From Streptomyces sp. F63 (GTDB lineage: Bacteria; Actinomycetota; Actinomycetes; Streptomycetales; Streptomycetaceae): DNA of 64,000 nt. A program made the translations under genes and the position numbers. Where the stretch lies: assembly GCF_018070345.1 (NCBI RefSeq), contig NZ_JAGPXX010000003.1, positions 124,001 through 188,000 on the forward strand. The letters are read 5' to 3'. Below the pieces are notes generated by a model. It had not been told where the DNA came from, searched no databases, and was given only the letters and a program-made list of their open reading frames with translations. The number at the start of each line of letters is the position of its first letter. Position 1 is the first letter of the stretch. Below are positions 42,183-49,700 of this stretch, in pieces.

Positions 42183-43307
42183 TCACAGCCAGCCGTTGCG
42201 CTTGAAGAGCCGGTACATGGTGAGGCAGATACCGGCGATCGCCGCCATCACCACCGGATAGCCGTACCTCCATTCGGTCTCCGGCATATAGGAGAAGTTC
42301 ATGCCGTACACCCCGCAGATCATGGTGGGGACGGCGATGATGGCCGCCCAGGCCGTGATCTTGCGCATGTCCTCGTTCTGCGCGACGGTGGCCTGCGCCA
42401 GATTGGCCTGGAGGATCGAGTTGAGCAGGTCGTCGAAGGACACCACCTGCTCGTTGACCCGCGCCAGGTGGTCGGCGACGTCCCGGAAGTAGGTCTGGAT
42501 CTCCGGGTCGACCATCCGCATCGGGCGTTCGCTCAGCAGTTGCATCGGCCGCAGCAGCGGCGACACCGCCCGCTTGAACTCCAGGACCTCGCGCTTGAGC
42601 TGGTAGATGCGCCCGGCGTCGCCGCCGCGGGTCGCGCCGCCGCCCGGCGCCGAGCTGAAGACATCGATCTCGACCTCGTCGATGTCGTCCTGCACGGCGT
42701 CGGCGACGGCGATGTAGCCGTCGACGGTCTGGTCGGCGATGGCGTGCAGCACCACGGACGGCCCCTTGACGAGCTGCTCCGGGTCGTCCTCCAGCCGGTG
42801 GCGGAGGGACCGCAGGGAGCCGTGGCCGCCGTGCCGCACGGTGATGACGAAGTCCCGGCCGGTGAAGCACATGACCTCGCCGGTCTCCACGACCTCGCTG
42901 GTCGCGGTGAGTTCGGCGTGCTTCACGTAGTGGATGGTCTTGAAGACGGTGAAGAGGGTGTCGTCGTAGCGCTCCAGCTTCGGCCGCTGGTGGGCGTGGA
43001 CGGCGTCCTCGACGGCCAGCGGGTGCAGATCGAACTCCCGGGCGATGCCGGCGAATTCGGCCTCCGTCGGTTCGTGGAGGCCGATCCAGACGAAGCCGCC
43101 CTCGGAGCGCACCCGCTCCACGGCGGCGGCGGGGGAGAGGCGGTCGCGGCTGCGGCGCCCGTCCTGGTAGACGGCGCAGTCCACCACGGCGCTCGGGGCC
43201 TCGGGGCAGCCGGCCGCCGCGGCCGTGCCCGGGTAGGGGTGTCCCTTGCGGAGCGAGGGACGGAACGACGGGCGCACCGCCGCTCGCAGATCACGGATCA
43301 TGGACAT
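42183..43307 (-). CDS. corA: CorA-family magnesium/cobalt transporter
   Basis: A 374-residue channel protein. A large N-terminal cytoplasmic alpha/beta and helical domain (about 1-305) leads to two C-terminal membrane helices (about 314-334 and 346-365). The signature motif YGMNF closes helix 1 and forms the selectivity loop. ATG 43307 is preceded by AAGGAG 7 nt upstream; the frame extends to 43397 without support. CorA mediates Mg2+ influx as a pentamer. Its proximity to the MgtE-N/CBS and DUF1003 genes matches Rv1231c-Rv1239c and suggests a magnesium-homeostasis neighbourhood. Confidence 0.9.
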   Translation of the reverse strand: MSMIRDLRAAVRPSFRPSLRKGHPYPGTAAAAGCPEAPSAVVDCAVYQDGRRSRDRLSPAAAVERVRSEGGFVWIGLHEPTEAEFAGIAREFDLHPLAVEDAVHAHQRPKLERYDDTLFTVFKTIHYVKHAELTATSEVVETGEVMCFTGRDFVITVRHGGHGSLRSLRHRLEDDPEQLVKGPSVVLHAIADQTVDGYIAVADAVQDDIDEVEIDVFSSAPGGGATRGGDAGRIYQLKREVLEFKRAVSPLLRPMQLLSERPMRMVDPEIQTYFRDVADHLARVNEQVVSFDDLLNSILQANLAQATVAQNEDMRKITAWAAIIAVPTMICGVYGMNFSYMPETEWRYGYPVVMAAIAGICLTMYRLFKRNGWL

Positions 43308-43852
43308 GGCAAGCTCCTTCGCGGGCCGGCCACCGGGCGAACGGGCAGCACTGCCGGGAATGGGGGCGTACGGCGGTGTACGGCCGAACGTCCGCAAAGC
43401 CGGCGGTGCGGCGGGTCGCGCGGCGAGCGGCGGGTCGCTGCGGACACGGAACGGTGTGGAGACGGAATGCCCTTCCGCCGTGCGCTGCGGAACTCCGCGG
43501 TGACGGTCTCCGGGTGCCCTCGGGCGACGGAGAAAAATCCTGGGGCCGGACGGTTACCACGCGATGCTGCGGGGTATGCCGGGGCTCAGATCGCGAGGAA
43601 CAGCCGCGGTACGGAAGAGCTGCCGGTACTGCACGGTCGACTGGGATCCATGTGCAGCCCCACCTCCTCCGGTCGGTCCCCCGTGGGGGAAGCGCCGATC
43701 GCGGCGCGTGCCGCGAGACTGACGTCCGGCCGAGCTGGACGGTGCTCTCGCACGCACGTCCTGGCCGGCGGCCCAGACTAGCAGTCATATGTGATGCCGG
43801 GACGCTTCCGTGCGGGCGCCCGGGCCCTCTCCCTCACGTCTATGCTCGCCCC
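43308..43852. other. 545-bp divergent intergenic region (corA / SUFU-domain gene)
   Basis: Noncoding: the open frames here lack ribosome sites and codon bias. It holds the corA leader, a short A-rich patch near 43530-43540 (gagaaaaatcc), a minus-strand TAGTCT box near 43775-43780 and the leaderless -10 of the SUFU-domain gene at 43841. I see no recognisable Mg2+ riboswitch, though the long corA leader would leave room for one. Confidence 0.5.
43841..43846 (+). promoter_or_regulatory. Leaderless -10 box of the SUFU-domain gene
   Basis: TATGCT ends 6 bases before ATG 43853, with no ribosome site. Confidence 0.55.
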
Positions 43853-44449
43853 ATGTCTCTCGTCCCGCAGCTGGTGGAAGCCCGGCTGAGCTCGGCACTC
43901 GGTGAACCCGACGCCCGCGCGGCCGTCACCTTCCTCGGCGCGGACCGCATCGAGGTGCTCCGTTTCCGCGACGGGGACCTTGTGAGATACGCCACCCTCG
44001 GGATGTCCGCCCATCCCATGACCGACCCGGCGGCCGTGGTCGCCGACCCGGTGCGCGGCCCGCGCGCCGAACTCGTCCTCTCCGTGCGCCCGGGCCGCGC
44101 GGATACCGACCAGGTGTTGAGACCGCTGGCCGTGCTCGCCGCCTCCCCGCAGGTGGAGGGCGTGGTCATCGCCCCCGGAGCCTCGCTCGACCTCGGCGAG
44201 CCGCTCTGGCCCGGGGCACCCTTCGGCGCCGTCCTGGTGGCCGAGCCGGGCGGCCTGGTGGAGGACCTGGAGCTCGACGAGCCCATGGATCCCGTCCGCT
44301 TCCTCCCCCTGCTGCCGATGACGGCCAACGAAGCGGCGTGGAAGCGGGTCCACGGCGCGGCGGCCCTGGAGGAGCGCTGGCTGGCCCACGGCACGGACCT
44401 GCGCGACCCGCTGCGCGCGGGGGTTCCGCTGGCGGACTCGTTGCCGTGA
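43853..44449 (+). CDS. Suppressor-of-fused (SUFU) domain protein
   Basis: A 198-residue cytoplasmic protein matching the bacterial SUFU family: IEVLRFRDGDLVRYATLGMSAHPM, GPRAELVLSVR, PLWPGAPFGAVLVAEPGG and FLPLLPMTANEAAWKRVHG. These are conserved blocks of the fold first described in the eukaryotic Hedgehog regulator. The bacterial role is unknown; in some genomes such proteins serve as immunity factors to toxins, but no toxin gene lies nearby here. The start appears leaderless. The gene stands alone, ending 164 bases before the DUF6758 gene. Confidence 0.82.
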   Translation: MSLVPQLVEARLSSALGEPDARAAVTFLGADRIEVLRFRDGDLVRYATLGMSAHPMTDPAAVVADPVRGPRAELVLSVRPGRADTDQVLRPLAVLAASPQVEGVVIAPGASLDLGEPLWPGAPFGAVLVAEPGGLVEDLELDEPMDPVRFLPLLPMTANEAAWKRVHGAAALEERWLAHGTDLRDPLRAGVPLADSLP

Positions 44450-44569
44450 GCCGCCGCCCCGCCGCGGAGTCCGCGGACGGCGCCTTCCGGCCACGGCCGC
44501 CGGCCTCCGTTCCGCGTACGCCCGCGGGATGTCATATGCGTCCGGCGTTTGTCGGACTTTGGCGCCCCC

Positions 44570-44585
44570 GGACGAGTGATCGTCC
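44570..44585. promoter_or_regulatory. Dyad upstream of the DUF6758 gene
   Basis: GGACGA-gtga-TCGTCC, perfect 6-bp arms with 4-base centre, 28 bases upstream of the start. Operator or leader hairpin. Confidence 0.4.
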
Positions 44586-44613
44586 TTGACGCGGCGGGTG
44601 CCGGGGAGGACCG

Positions 44614-45261
44614 TTGACCCTTATGAGGGGTGAACCGAGTTGCCCGAAGTGCGGTGGGAGGGTCCGGCCGCCCGGGCTCTTCGCGGACACCTGGCAGTGC
44701 GATGTGCACGGCACGGTCCATCCCCTGCAGCCGGTCGTCCCGCCCAGCGTCGAAGCCCTGACGGTCGTGGTGAAGCGGGCCCGGGTGCCGGTGTGGATGC
44801 CCTGGCCGCTGCCGGTGGGCTGGCTGTTCACCGGGATCGCCTGCGCGGGTGACGACCGCAGCGGCGGCCGCGCCACCGCCGTCGCCTGCTCCGGGCCCGG
44901 CCCCCTGGGCGGCATGGGGGAACTGCTCCTCGTCGCCGAGGAGCTGGGTGTCGGACTGGGCGCCCGGTACGCCGGTATCGCCGGCCCGGATCCCGGCGCC
45001 CACCTGCGCGTGGACGACCCGCCGGACGTCAAGCTGCACGCGGCCGGCCGGCCGACACCCCTCTGGCCCGTCCGGGACGTCCCCCCGGATCGCGCGGTCT
45101 TCGCCGGGGAAGCGCTCGGCATGTGGCTCTGGGCGATCGTCTGGCCCGAGCAGACCGGGCTGCTGATGTACGACGAACTCGTCCTCACCGATCTGCGGGA
45201 CGCCGGCGCCGAAGTCGATCTGCTGCCCTGCGGCGCGCTCTCCCCGCGTCTGCTCCCCTGA
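44614..45261 (+). CDS. DUF6758-type zinc-ribbon protein
   Basis: A 215-residue protein beginning with a CPKCGG pair and a later Cys-x-x-His (QCDVHG), together a likely zinc ribbon (residues about 10-33). The rest has conserved VWMPWPLPVGWLFTGIACAGDD and GMWLWAIVWPEQ blocks, with no clear catalytic motif. TTG 44614 lies 4 nt after GGAGG; ATG 44623 is the in-frame alternative and gives MRGEPSCPKC. I recall the family as DUF6758, restricted to Streptomyces and relatives. Next comes a PHP phosphoesterase gene on the same strand, 143 bases downstream. Confidence 0.75.
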   Translation: MTLMRGEPSCPKCGGRVRPPGLFADTWQCDVHGTVHPLQPVVPPSVEALTVVVKRARVPVWMPWPLPVGWLFTGIACAGDDRSGGRATAVACSGPGPLGGMGELLLVAEELGVGLGARYAGIAGPDPGAHLRVDDPPDVKLHAAGRPTPLWPVRDVPPDRAVFAGEALGMWLWAIVWPEQTGLLMYDELVLTDLRDAGAEVDLLPCGALSPRLLP

Positions 45262-45404
45262 CCACGCGCAGCGCCCGGTCCCGCCGGGGCGTGCGCCCGG
45301 TGGTCCCGCCCGGTCAGGGCCGGACGGCCCCGGGCCGGCGCGCGGAGCGCCGGTAGACTGGGGCCTCGTCCCCGACTCTTCCGTACCGTTCCTGGAGCCG
45401 TGCC

Positions 45405-46262
45405 GTGCGCATCGACCTGCACACCCACTCCACGGCTTCGGACGGTACCGACACCCCCGCCGAACTGGTGCGGAAGGCCGCCGCGGCCGGACTGGACGTG
45501 GTGGCGCTGACCGACCACGACACGGTCCGCGGCCATGCCGCCGCCACGGCGGCGCTCCCGGAGGGGCTCACCCTGGTCACCGGTGCCGAGCTGTCCTGCC
45601 GTACGGCCGGCGGAACGGGGCTCCACCTGCTGGCCTACCTCTTCGACCCGGCCGAGCCGGAGCTGGAGCGGGAACGGGAGCTGGTCCGGGACGACCGGGT
45701 GCCGCGCGCCAAGGCCATGGTCGCCAAGCTGCGGGAACTGGACGTTCCGGTCACCTGGGAGCAGGTGGCGCGGATCGCCGGCGACGGTTCCGTCGGCCGG
45801 CCGCACATCGCCGCCGCCCTGGTCGAGCTGGGAGTCGTCGGCAGCGTCTCGGAGGCCTTCACGCCCGACTGGCTCGCGGACGGCGGACGGGCCTACGCCG
45901 AGAAGCACGAGCTCGACCCCCTCGCGGCCGTCCGGCTGGTCAGGGCCGCCGGAGGCGTCACGGTCCTCGCCCATCCGCTGGCGGCGCGGCGCGGGCCCTG
46001 TGTCCGTGAGGACGAGATCGCGGCACTGGCGGAGGCCGGCCTCGACGGGATCGAGGCGGACCACATGGACCACGACGCCACCGCCCGCGCCCGGGTGCGC
46101 GACCTGGCCGGGGACCTCGGGCTGCTCACCACCGGATCGAGCGACTACCACGGCAGCCGCAAGAGCTGCCGGCTCGGGGAGTACACGACCGACCCGGAGG
46201 TCTACGGCGAGATCGTGCGCCGGGCCACCGGCGCGTTCCCGGTGCCCGGCACCGGCGGCTGA
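45405..46262 (+). CDS. PHP-domain metal-dependent phosphoesterase
   Basis: A 285-residue enzyme of the PHP superfamily. The first motif DLHTHSTASDGT, then LTDHDT, GAELSC, AHPLAARRG and the terminal SSDYHG supply the His/Asp/Glu ligands for a three-metal site. The insertion at about residues 95-155 matches the YciV/RNase AM-like group that hydrolyses 3',5'-nucleotide bisphosphates or short RNA 5' ends. The exact substrate is uncertain. GTG 45405 has GGAG 8 nt upstream; a TAGACT box is at 45354-45359. Followed by marC. Confidence 0.88.
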   Translation: MRIDLHTHSTASDGTDTPAELVRKAAAAGLDVVALTDHDTVRGHAAATAALPEGLTLVTGAELSCRTAGGTGLHLLAYLFDPAEPELERERELVRDDRVPRAKAMVAKLRELDVPVTWEQVARIAGDGSVGRPHIAAALVELGVVGSVSEAFTPDWLADGGRAYAEKHELDPLAAVRLVRAAGGVTVLAHPLAARRGPCVREDEIAALAEAGLDGIEADHMDHDATARARVRDLAGDLGLLTTGSSDYHGSRKSCRLGEYTTDPEVYGEIVRRATGAFPVPGTGG

Positions 46263-46390
46263 TCCGCCCGGCCGCGCCCGCCGTCACCGGGCGCTCTCCG
46301 CATCCCCCCGCCCCGTTCCGGGCTCCGACGCGGGCCGCACACCGCCCGCGTCCTCCACCCCGTCAGCCCCTCTTCCCGCAAGGCGCTCCC

Positions 46391-46996
46391 GTGTTCGACG
46401 TCGCTCTCTTCGGTTCCGTTTTCGTCACCCTTTTCGTGATCATGGACCCGCCCGGTATCACCCCGATCTTCCTCGCCCTGACCTCCGGCCGGGCCACCAA
46501 GGTGCAGCGCCGGATGGCCCTGCAGGCGGTGCTGGTGGCCTTCGGCGTCATCGCCGTCTTCGGGGTTTTCGGCCAGCAGATCCTCGACTACCTGCATGTC
46601 TCCGTCCCGGCCCTGATGGTCGCGGGCGGTCTCCTGCTGCTGCTCATCGCGCTCGACCTGCTGACCGGCAAGACGGACGAGCCCACGCAGACCAAGGACG
46701 TCAACGTCGCGCTCGTCCCGCTGGGCATGCCCTTGCTGGCCGGGCCCGGCGCGATCGTCACCGTCATCCTCGCGGTGCGGAAGGCGGACGGCCTCGGCGG
46801 TCAGCTCGCGGTGTGGGCGGCCATCCTGGCGATGCACGTGGTGCTGTGGCTGGTGATGCGCTACTCGCTGCTGGTCATCAGGCTGATCAAGGACGGGGGC
46901 GTGGTGCTGGTGACCAGGCTGTCCGGGATGCTGCTGTCGGCCATCGCGGTGCAGCAGATCGCCAATGGCATCATCCAGTTCGTCCGGGGGGCGTAG
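46391..46996 (+). CDS. MarC-family integral membrane protein
   Basis: A 201-residue protein with six hydrophobic segments and the MarC signatures FVIMDPPGITPIFLALT near the N-terminus and VPLGMPLLAGPGAIVTVI in the middle. The family (UPF0056/NAAT) is widespread with no settled transport function, despite the early multiple-antibiotic-resistance name. GTG 46391 has AAGG 8 nt upstream. The gene ends at a very strong bidirectional terminator. Confidence 0.88.
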   Translation: MFDVALFGSVFVTLFVIMDPPGITPIFLALTSGRATKVQRRMALQAVLVAFGVIAVFGVFGQQILDYLHVSVPALMVAGGLLLLLIALDLLTGKTDEPTQTKDVNVALVPLGMPLLAGPGAIVTVILAVRKADGLGGQLAVWAAILAMHVVLWLVMRYSLLVIRLIKDGGVVLVTRLSGMLLSAIAVQQIANGIIQFVRGA

Positions 46997-47024
46997 CGCC
47001 CCCGTGCCGGGTGCCTCCGGGGCA

Positions 47025-47067
47025 GGACCGCGCCCCCGTACGCCAGGTGCGTACGGGGGCGCGGTCC
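47025..47067. terminator. Very strong bidirectional terminator
   Basis: Perfect 19-bp stem (GGACCGCGCCCCCGTACGC and complement) with CAGGT loop, between convergent marC and the 50-residue gene. Confidence 0.9.
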
Positions 47068-47089
47068 GTGCTCCGTGCTCCGGCGCGTG

Positions 47090-47242
47090 TTACGAGGCCG
47101 GGGTCTCGGCCGGGCGGATGTAGAGGCGGCGGCCGGTCGCCGCGGCCTGCTGCACGATCCGGTTGACGGAGGCGGCGTCCACGACGCTGCAGTCGACGGC
47201 CGAGCCGTCGATGTCGTCGAGATGCATGATCTGGAAGCGCAC
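47090..47242 (-). CDS. Conserved 50-residue protein of unknown function
   Basis: A 50-residue protein starting MRFQIMHLDDIDGSAVDCSV and ending RRLYIRPAETPAS, acidic in its first half and with a single Cys at residue 18. No signal peptide or membrane helix. GTG 47242 has GGGAGAA 4 nt upstream, stop TAA. Upstream (47411-47385) lies a perfect SigR consensus promoter, which implies induction by thiol-oxidative stress. It ends just before a 19-bp terminator. I recall similar small proteins next to marC in other Streptomyces but no function. Confidence 0.8.
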   Translation of the reverse strand: MRFQIMHLDDIDGSAVDCSVVDAASVNRIVQQAAATGRRLYIRPAETPAS

Positions 47243-47546
47243 GCGCTTCTCCCTTCGTCCGATCCTCCTGCGGAGAACTTCTGGTGCGGGATCCGGCTGC
47301 GGTCCCGCGGGTCACGGCGGTCGTCCGGCCGTGGCGGAAGAGGTGGTCGGCGGGGACGGTCCGTCCCCGTCTCTCTCGGCTTCCAACGGCGTGCGTGATA
47401 CAAACATTCCCTACGCTAACGAAATTTTTTGCTTGCCTAATAAATAGCGAGTCCCGGCCGGTCCGGGCGCGGACCCGGCACGGGGCAGCCGCGGAGGCCG
47501 CAAGCCGGTTGTGCCCTCCGGCGGACCGCCGGGACAATGGAGACGT
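47243..47546. other. 304-bp divergent region with an AT-rich island
   Basis: Contains the SigR promoter and a markedly AT-rich stretch (47415-47450; ctaacgaaattttttgctt at its left part), the lowest GC patch I noticed in the window. It lies directly upstream of the SigR -35, so it could be an UP-like or regulator site. A second minus-strand promoter TTAGGC-N16-TAGCGT overlaps it. Confidence 0.55.
47385..47411 (-). promoter_or_regulatory. SigR-type promoter of the 50-residue gene
   Basis: On the minus strand GGGAAT (47411-47406), exactly 18 bp, GTT (47387-47385), followed by GG: a full match to the SigR consensus. Predicted start about 47378, leader about 136 nt. Confidence 0.7.
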
Positions 47547-48542
47547 ATGAACGACCACGTCGCGGAGACCTCCCCGATCCCGCCCCCGCGCCCGTCCGCG
47601 GGCGCGGGCGCGGGCCCCGGAGGGGACCCGTACGCGAGCTCCGGGCTCGGCGAGGTGGCGGCCGGTATCCGGCGCACCAACGAACTCCTGCAGCGGGTAC
47701 TCGCCGAGGTCGCGACCACACCCTCCACCCACGCGGTCTTCGCCGACGCCGGATACGTCTACGCGGCGGCCGGCCGGCTCGTCACGGGCGTGGAGGACCG
47801 GCGGGCCTTCGACCTCGACGCCGAGGGTCTGATCGAGGCCTTCATCGACAAGGCCCGCACGATCTTCCCGGAGAGCCGGCTGCTCCGCGTCTACTGGTAC
47901 GACGGCGCCCGCCGCCGCATCCACACCCCCGAGCAGCAGCGGATCGCCGAACTCCCCGACGTCAAGGTCCGGCTCGGCAACCTCAACGCCAACAACCAGC
48001 AGAAGGGCGTCGACTCCCTGATCCGCGGCGACCTGGAGTCCCTGGCCCGGCACCGCGCCATCAGCGACGCCGTGCTGATCGGCGGCGACGAGGACCTGGT
48101 GTCCGCCGTGGAGGCGGCCCAGGGCTACGGCGCCCGCGTCCACCTCTGGGGCATCGAGGCGACGGCCGGCCGCAACCAGGCCGATCCGCTGCTCTGGGAG
48201 GCGGACAGCCAGCGCGTCTTCGACCTGGAGTTCTTCAAGCCCTACATCACCGGCCGCGTCACCGCGGAAACCGGCGGCGACCACGTGCTCTGCGAAGGAC
48301 TGCCGCCCGGCCGGGAGGACGTACGGTTCGTGGGCGCCCGGATCGCCGCGCGCTGGCTCGCCGAGCGCGGCCGGGAGGCCCTTGCCGAGATGCTGCCCGG
48401 CTATCCGTATCTCCCGCCCCAGGCCGACCAGGAGCTGCTCAATGAGGCAGAGGAACTGCTCCAGCACTCCCTGCGCGGCCACGCCGGTCTGCGCCGGATC
48501 CTGCGCGACGGCTTCTGGGACCACCTGCGGCCGCAGTACTGA
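47547..48542 (+). CDS. NYN-domain (PIN-like) putative ribonuclease
   Basis: A 331-residue cytoplasmic protein. After a Pro/Gly-rich N-terminus, the NYN/LabA-type domain (about 63-215) shows acidic residues in the expected places: HAVFADAGYVYAAAGR, RVYWYDGARRR, KGVDSLIRGDLESLA and VLIGGDEDLVSAVE. These would bind Mg2+ for RNA cleavage. The C-terminal ~90 residues form a helical extension that may be an OST-HTH-like or oligomerisation region. ATG 47547 has GGAGAC only 2 nt upstream and a GACAAT box 8 nt upstream, so initiation may be near-leaderless. Confidence 0.82.
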   Translation: MNDHVAETSPIPPPRPSAGAGAGPGGDPYASSGLGEVAAGIRRTNELLQRVLAEVATTPSTHAVFADAGYVYAAAGRLVTGVEDRRAFDLDAEGLIEAFIDKARTIFPESRLLRVYWYDGARRRIHTPEQQRIAELPDVKVRLGNLNANNQQKGVDSLIRGDLESLARHRAISDAVLIGGDEDLVSAVEAAQGYGARVHLWGIEATAGRNQADPLLWEADSQRVFDLEFFKPYITGRVTAETGGDHVLCEGLPPGREDVRFVGARIAARWLAERGREALAEMLPGYPYLPPQADQELLNEAEELLQHSLRGHAGLRRILRDGFWDHLRPQY

Positions 48543-48562
48543 GCCGGGCCACCCCTCGGCTC
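48541..48562. terminator. Weak convergent hairpin
   Basis: GAGCCG...CGGCTC (6-bp arms, 10-nt loop) in the 29-base gap between the NYN and hydrolase stop codons. Confidence 0.35.
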
Positions 48563-48571
48563 ACCCCCGGC

Positions 48572-49513
48572 TCACTCCCCGGCCGCCGTCCAGAACCCGG
48601 CCAGCGCCCGTGCCGTCTCCAGCGGACGCTCCGCGTTCGGCGAGTGCTCCGCGCCCTCGATGACCGTGTGCCGCGCGGCCAGCCGGACCGCCATCTCCGC
48701 CATCTGCGACACCGGCCAGGCGTAGTCGACCGTGCCCGTCAGCACGTGCTTCGGCAGCGGTACGGCGGACAGCTCCGCGACCCGGTCCGGCTCGGCGATC
48801 AACTGCCGTCCCGTGGCCATCAGCTGCTCCGGCACGGTGGCCGTCCAGCGGCGGTGCAGAAACGCCGCCGTGGCATCGGAAACCTCCGGGGCGTCCGCGA
48901 TGTCGGCCACCTCCGGGGTGCCCGCGGCGCCGTCCCCGACCCCGGCGGCCGCCCGGGCGTCGGACTCCCGCATGGCCTGCCAGACCGACTCCATGTCCAT
49001 CACCCGCAGGGCGTCGACGAGCATCTTGGTGCGGGCCTGCTGCGCCGGCGCGATCGCCGCCGGGCCCGAGCTCATCAGCGTCAGCGAGGTGAACGGCGCC
49101 GGATCCCGCAGGACGGCGGCCCGGCTGATCAGCCCGCCGAGCGAGTGCCCCAGCAGATGCAGGGGACCGGCCGGACCGGCACCGGCCGCCTCCGCCGTCA
49201 CCGCGGCGGCCTGGGCCAGCACATCGCGGGCCAGCTCGGCCTGCGCGTAGGCGGACTCCTCGCGCGGACCTCCGCTCTCGTGCTGTCCCCGGCCGTCCAC
49301 CGCGACCACCCGGAAACCGGCCAGCGCCAGCGGCTCCAGCAGCGCGATGAAGTCCTCCTTGCTCCCCGTGTAGCCCGGGATCAGGAGCGCCGTGCCGCGG
49401 GCCGTACCGCCCGCGGGCGGTACGGCCTCGTGCACGGCGAAGTCACCGCGCGCGGTGGGAAGCCGACGGGCCCGGGCGCACCCGGGCAGGGTGAGGATGG
49501 GTGGCCTGCTCAT
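48572..49513 (-). CDS. Alpha/beta-fold hydrolase
   Basis: A 313-residue cytoplasmic hydrolase. Oxyanion-hole region IPGYTGSKEDF, nucleophile elbow GHSLGG (Ser near residue 126), acid in GTVDYAWP and His in EGAEHSPN complete the triad. An inserted acidic cap (about 190-225; VGDGAAGTPEVADIADAPEVSD) is unusual and probably a flexible lid. Substrate unknown (ester or lactone). Start ATG 49513 is preceded at 6 nt by TAGCCT, hence likely leaderless. It lies downstream of the helicase on the same strand but with its own promoter. Confidence 0.85.
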   Translation of the reverse strand: MSRPPILTLPGCARARRLPTARGDFAVHEAVPPAGGTARGTALLIPGYTGSKEDFIALLEPLALAGFRVVAVDGRGQHESGGPREESAYAQAELARDVLAQAAAVTAEAAGAGPAGPLHLLGHSLGGLISRAAVLRDPAPFTSLTLMSSGPAAIAPAQQARTKMLVDALRVMDMESVWQAMRESDARAAAGVGDGAAGTPEVADIADAPEVSDATAAFLHRRWTATVPEQLMATGRQLIAEPDRVAELSAVPLPKHVLTGTVDYAWPVSQMAEMAVRLAARHTVIEGAEHSPNAERPLETARALAGFWTAAGE

Positions 49514-49519
49514 GGGCCG

Positions 49520-49525
49520 AGGCTA
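49520..49525 (-). promoter_or_regulatory. Leaderless -10 box of the alpha/beta hydrolase
   Basis: Minus-strand TAGCCT ends 6 bases before ATG 49513. Confidence 0.5.
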
Positions 49526-49543
49526 TCGGTCCGCACCGGTGGC

Positions 49544-49620
49544 GCGGCGGCCGCACCGGCCCGCGGCGGCCGCACCGGCCCGCGGCAGCCGCACCGGCCT
49601 GCGGCAGCCGTGCGGCCCGG
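49544..49620. repeat. 19-bp tandem repeat between hydrolase and helicase genes
   Basis: The unit GCGGCGGCCGCACCGGCCC occurs at 49544, 49563 and, with a few changes, 49582, followed by a degenerate partial copy. It lies in the 187-base spacer upstream of the hydrolase promoter and downstream of the helicase stop. Confidence 0.85.
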
Positions 49621-49700
49621 CTCCGCGCCGAGCGGAAGGACCGGGCCGCGGGGCGGCGGTGCCGCGGGGCCGCGCGGTGGCGACCCCGGCGGCTCGGCTC

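Noticed and set aside
43291..43788. Minus-strand 165-codon frame in the corA upstream region
   Set aside because: Overlaps the corA start and reads like noncoding sequence (Arg/Ser/Pro-rich), without a ribosome site.
43308..43852. Possible magnesium riboswitch upstream of corA
   Set aside because: I looked for an M-box or ykoK-like arrangement in the long leader and recognised none; only generic short stems are present.
47425..47450. IdeR/DtxR iron box in the AT-rich island
   Set aside because: Only the left half-site resembles the consensus; the right half is absent, so I do not call it a site.
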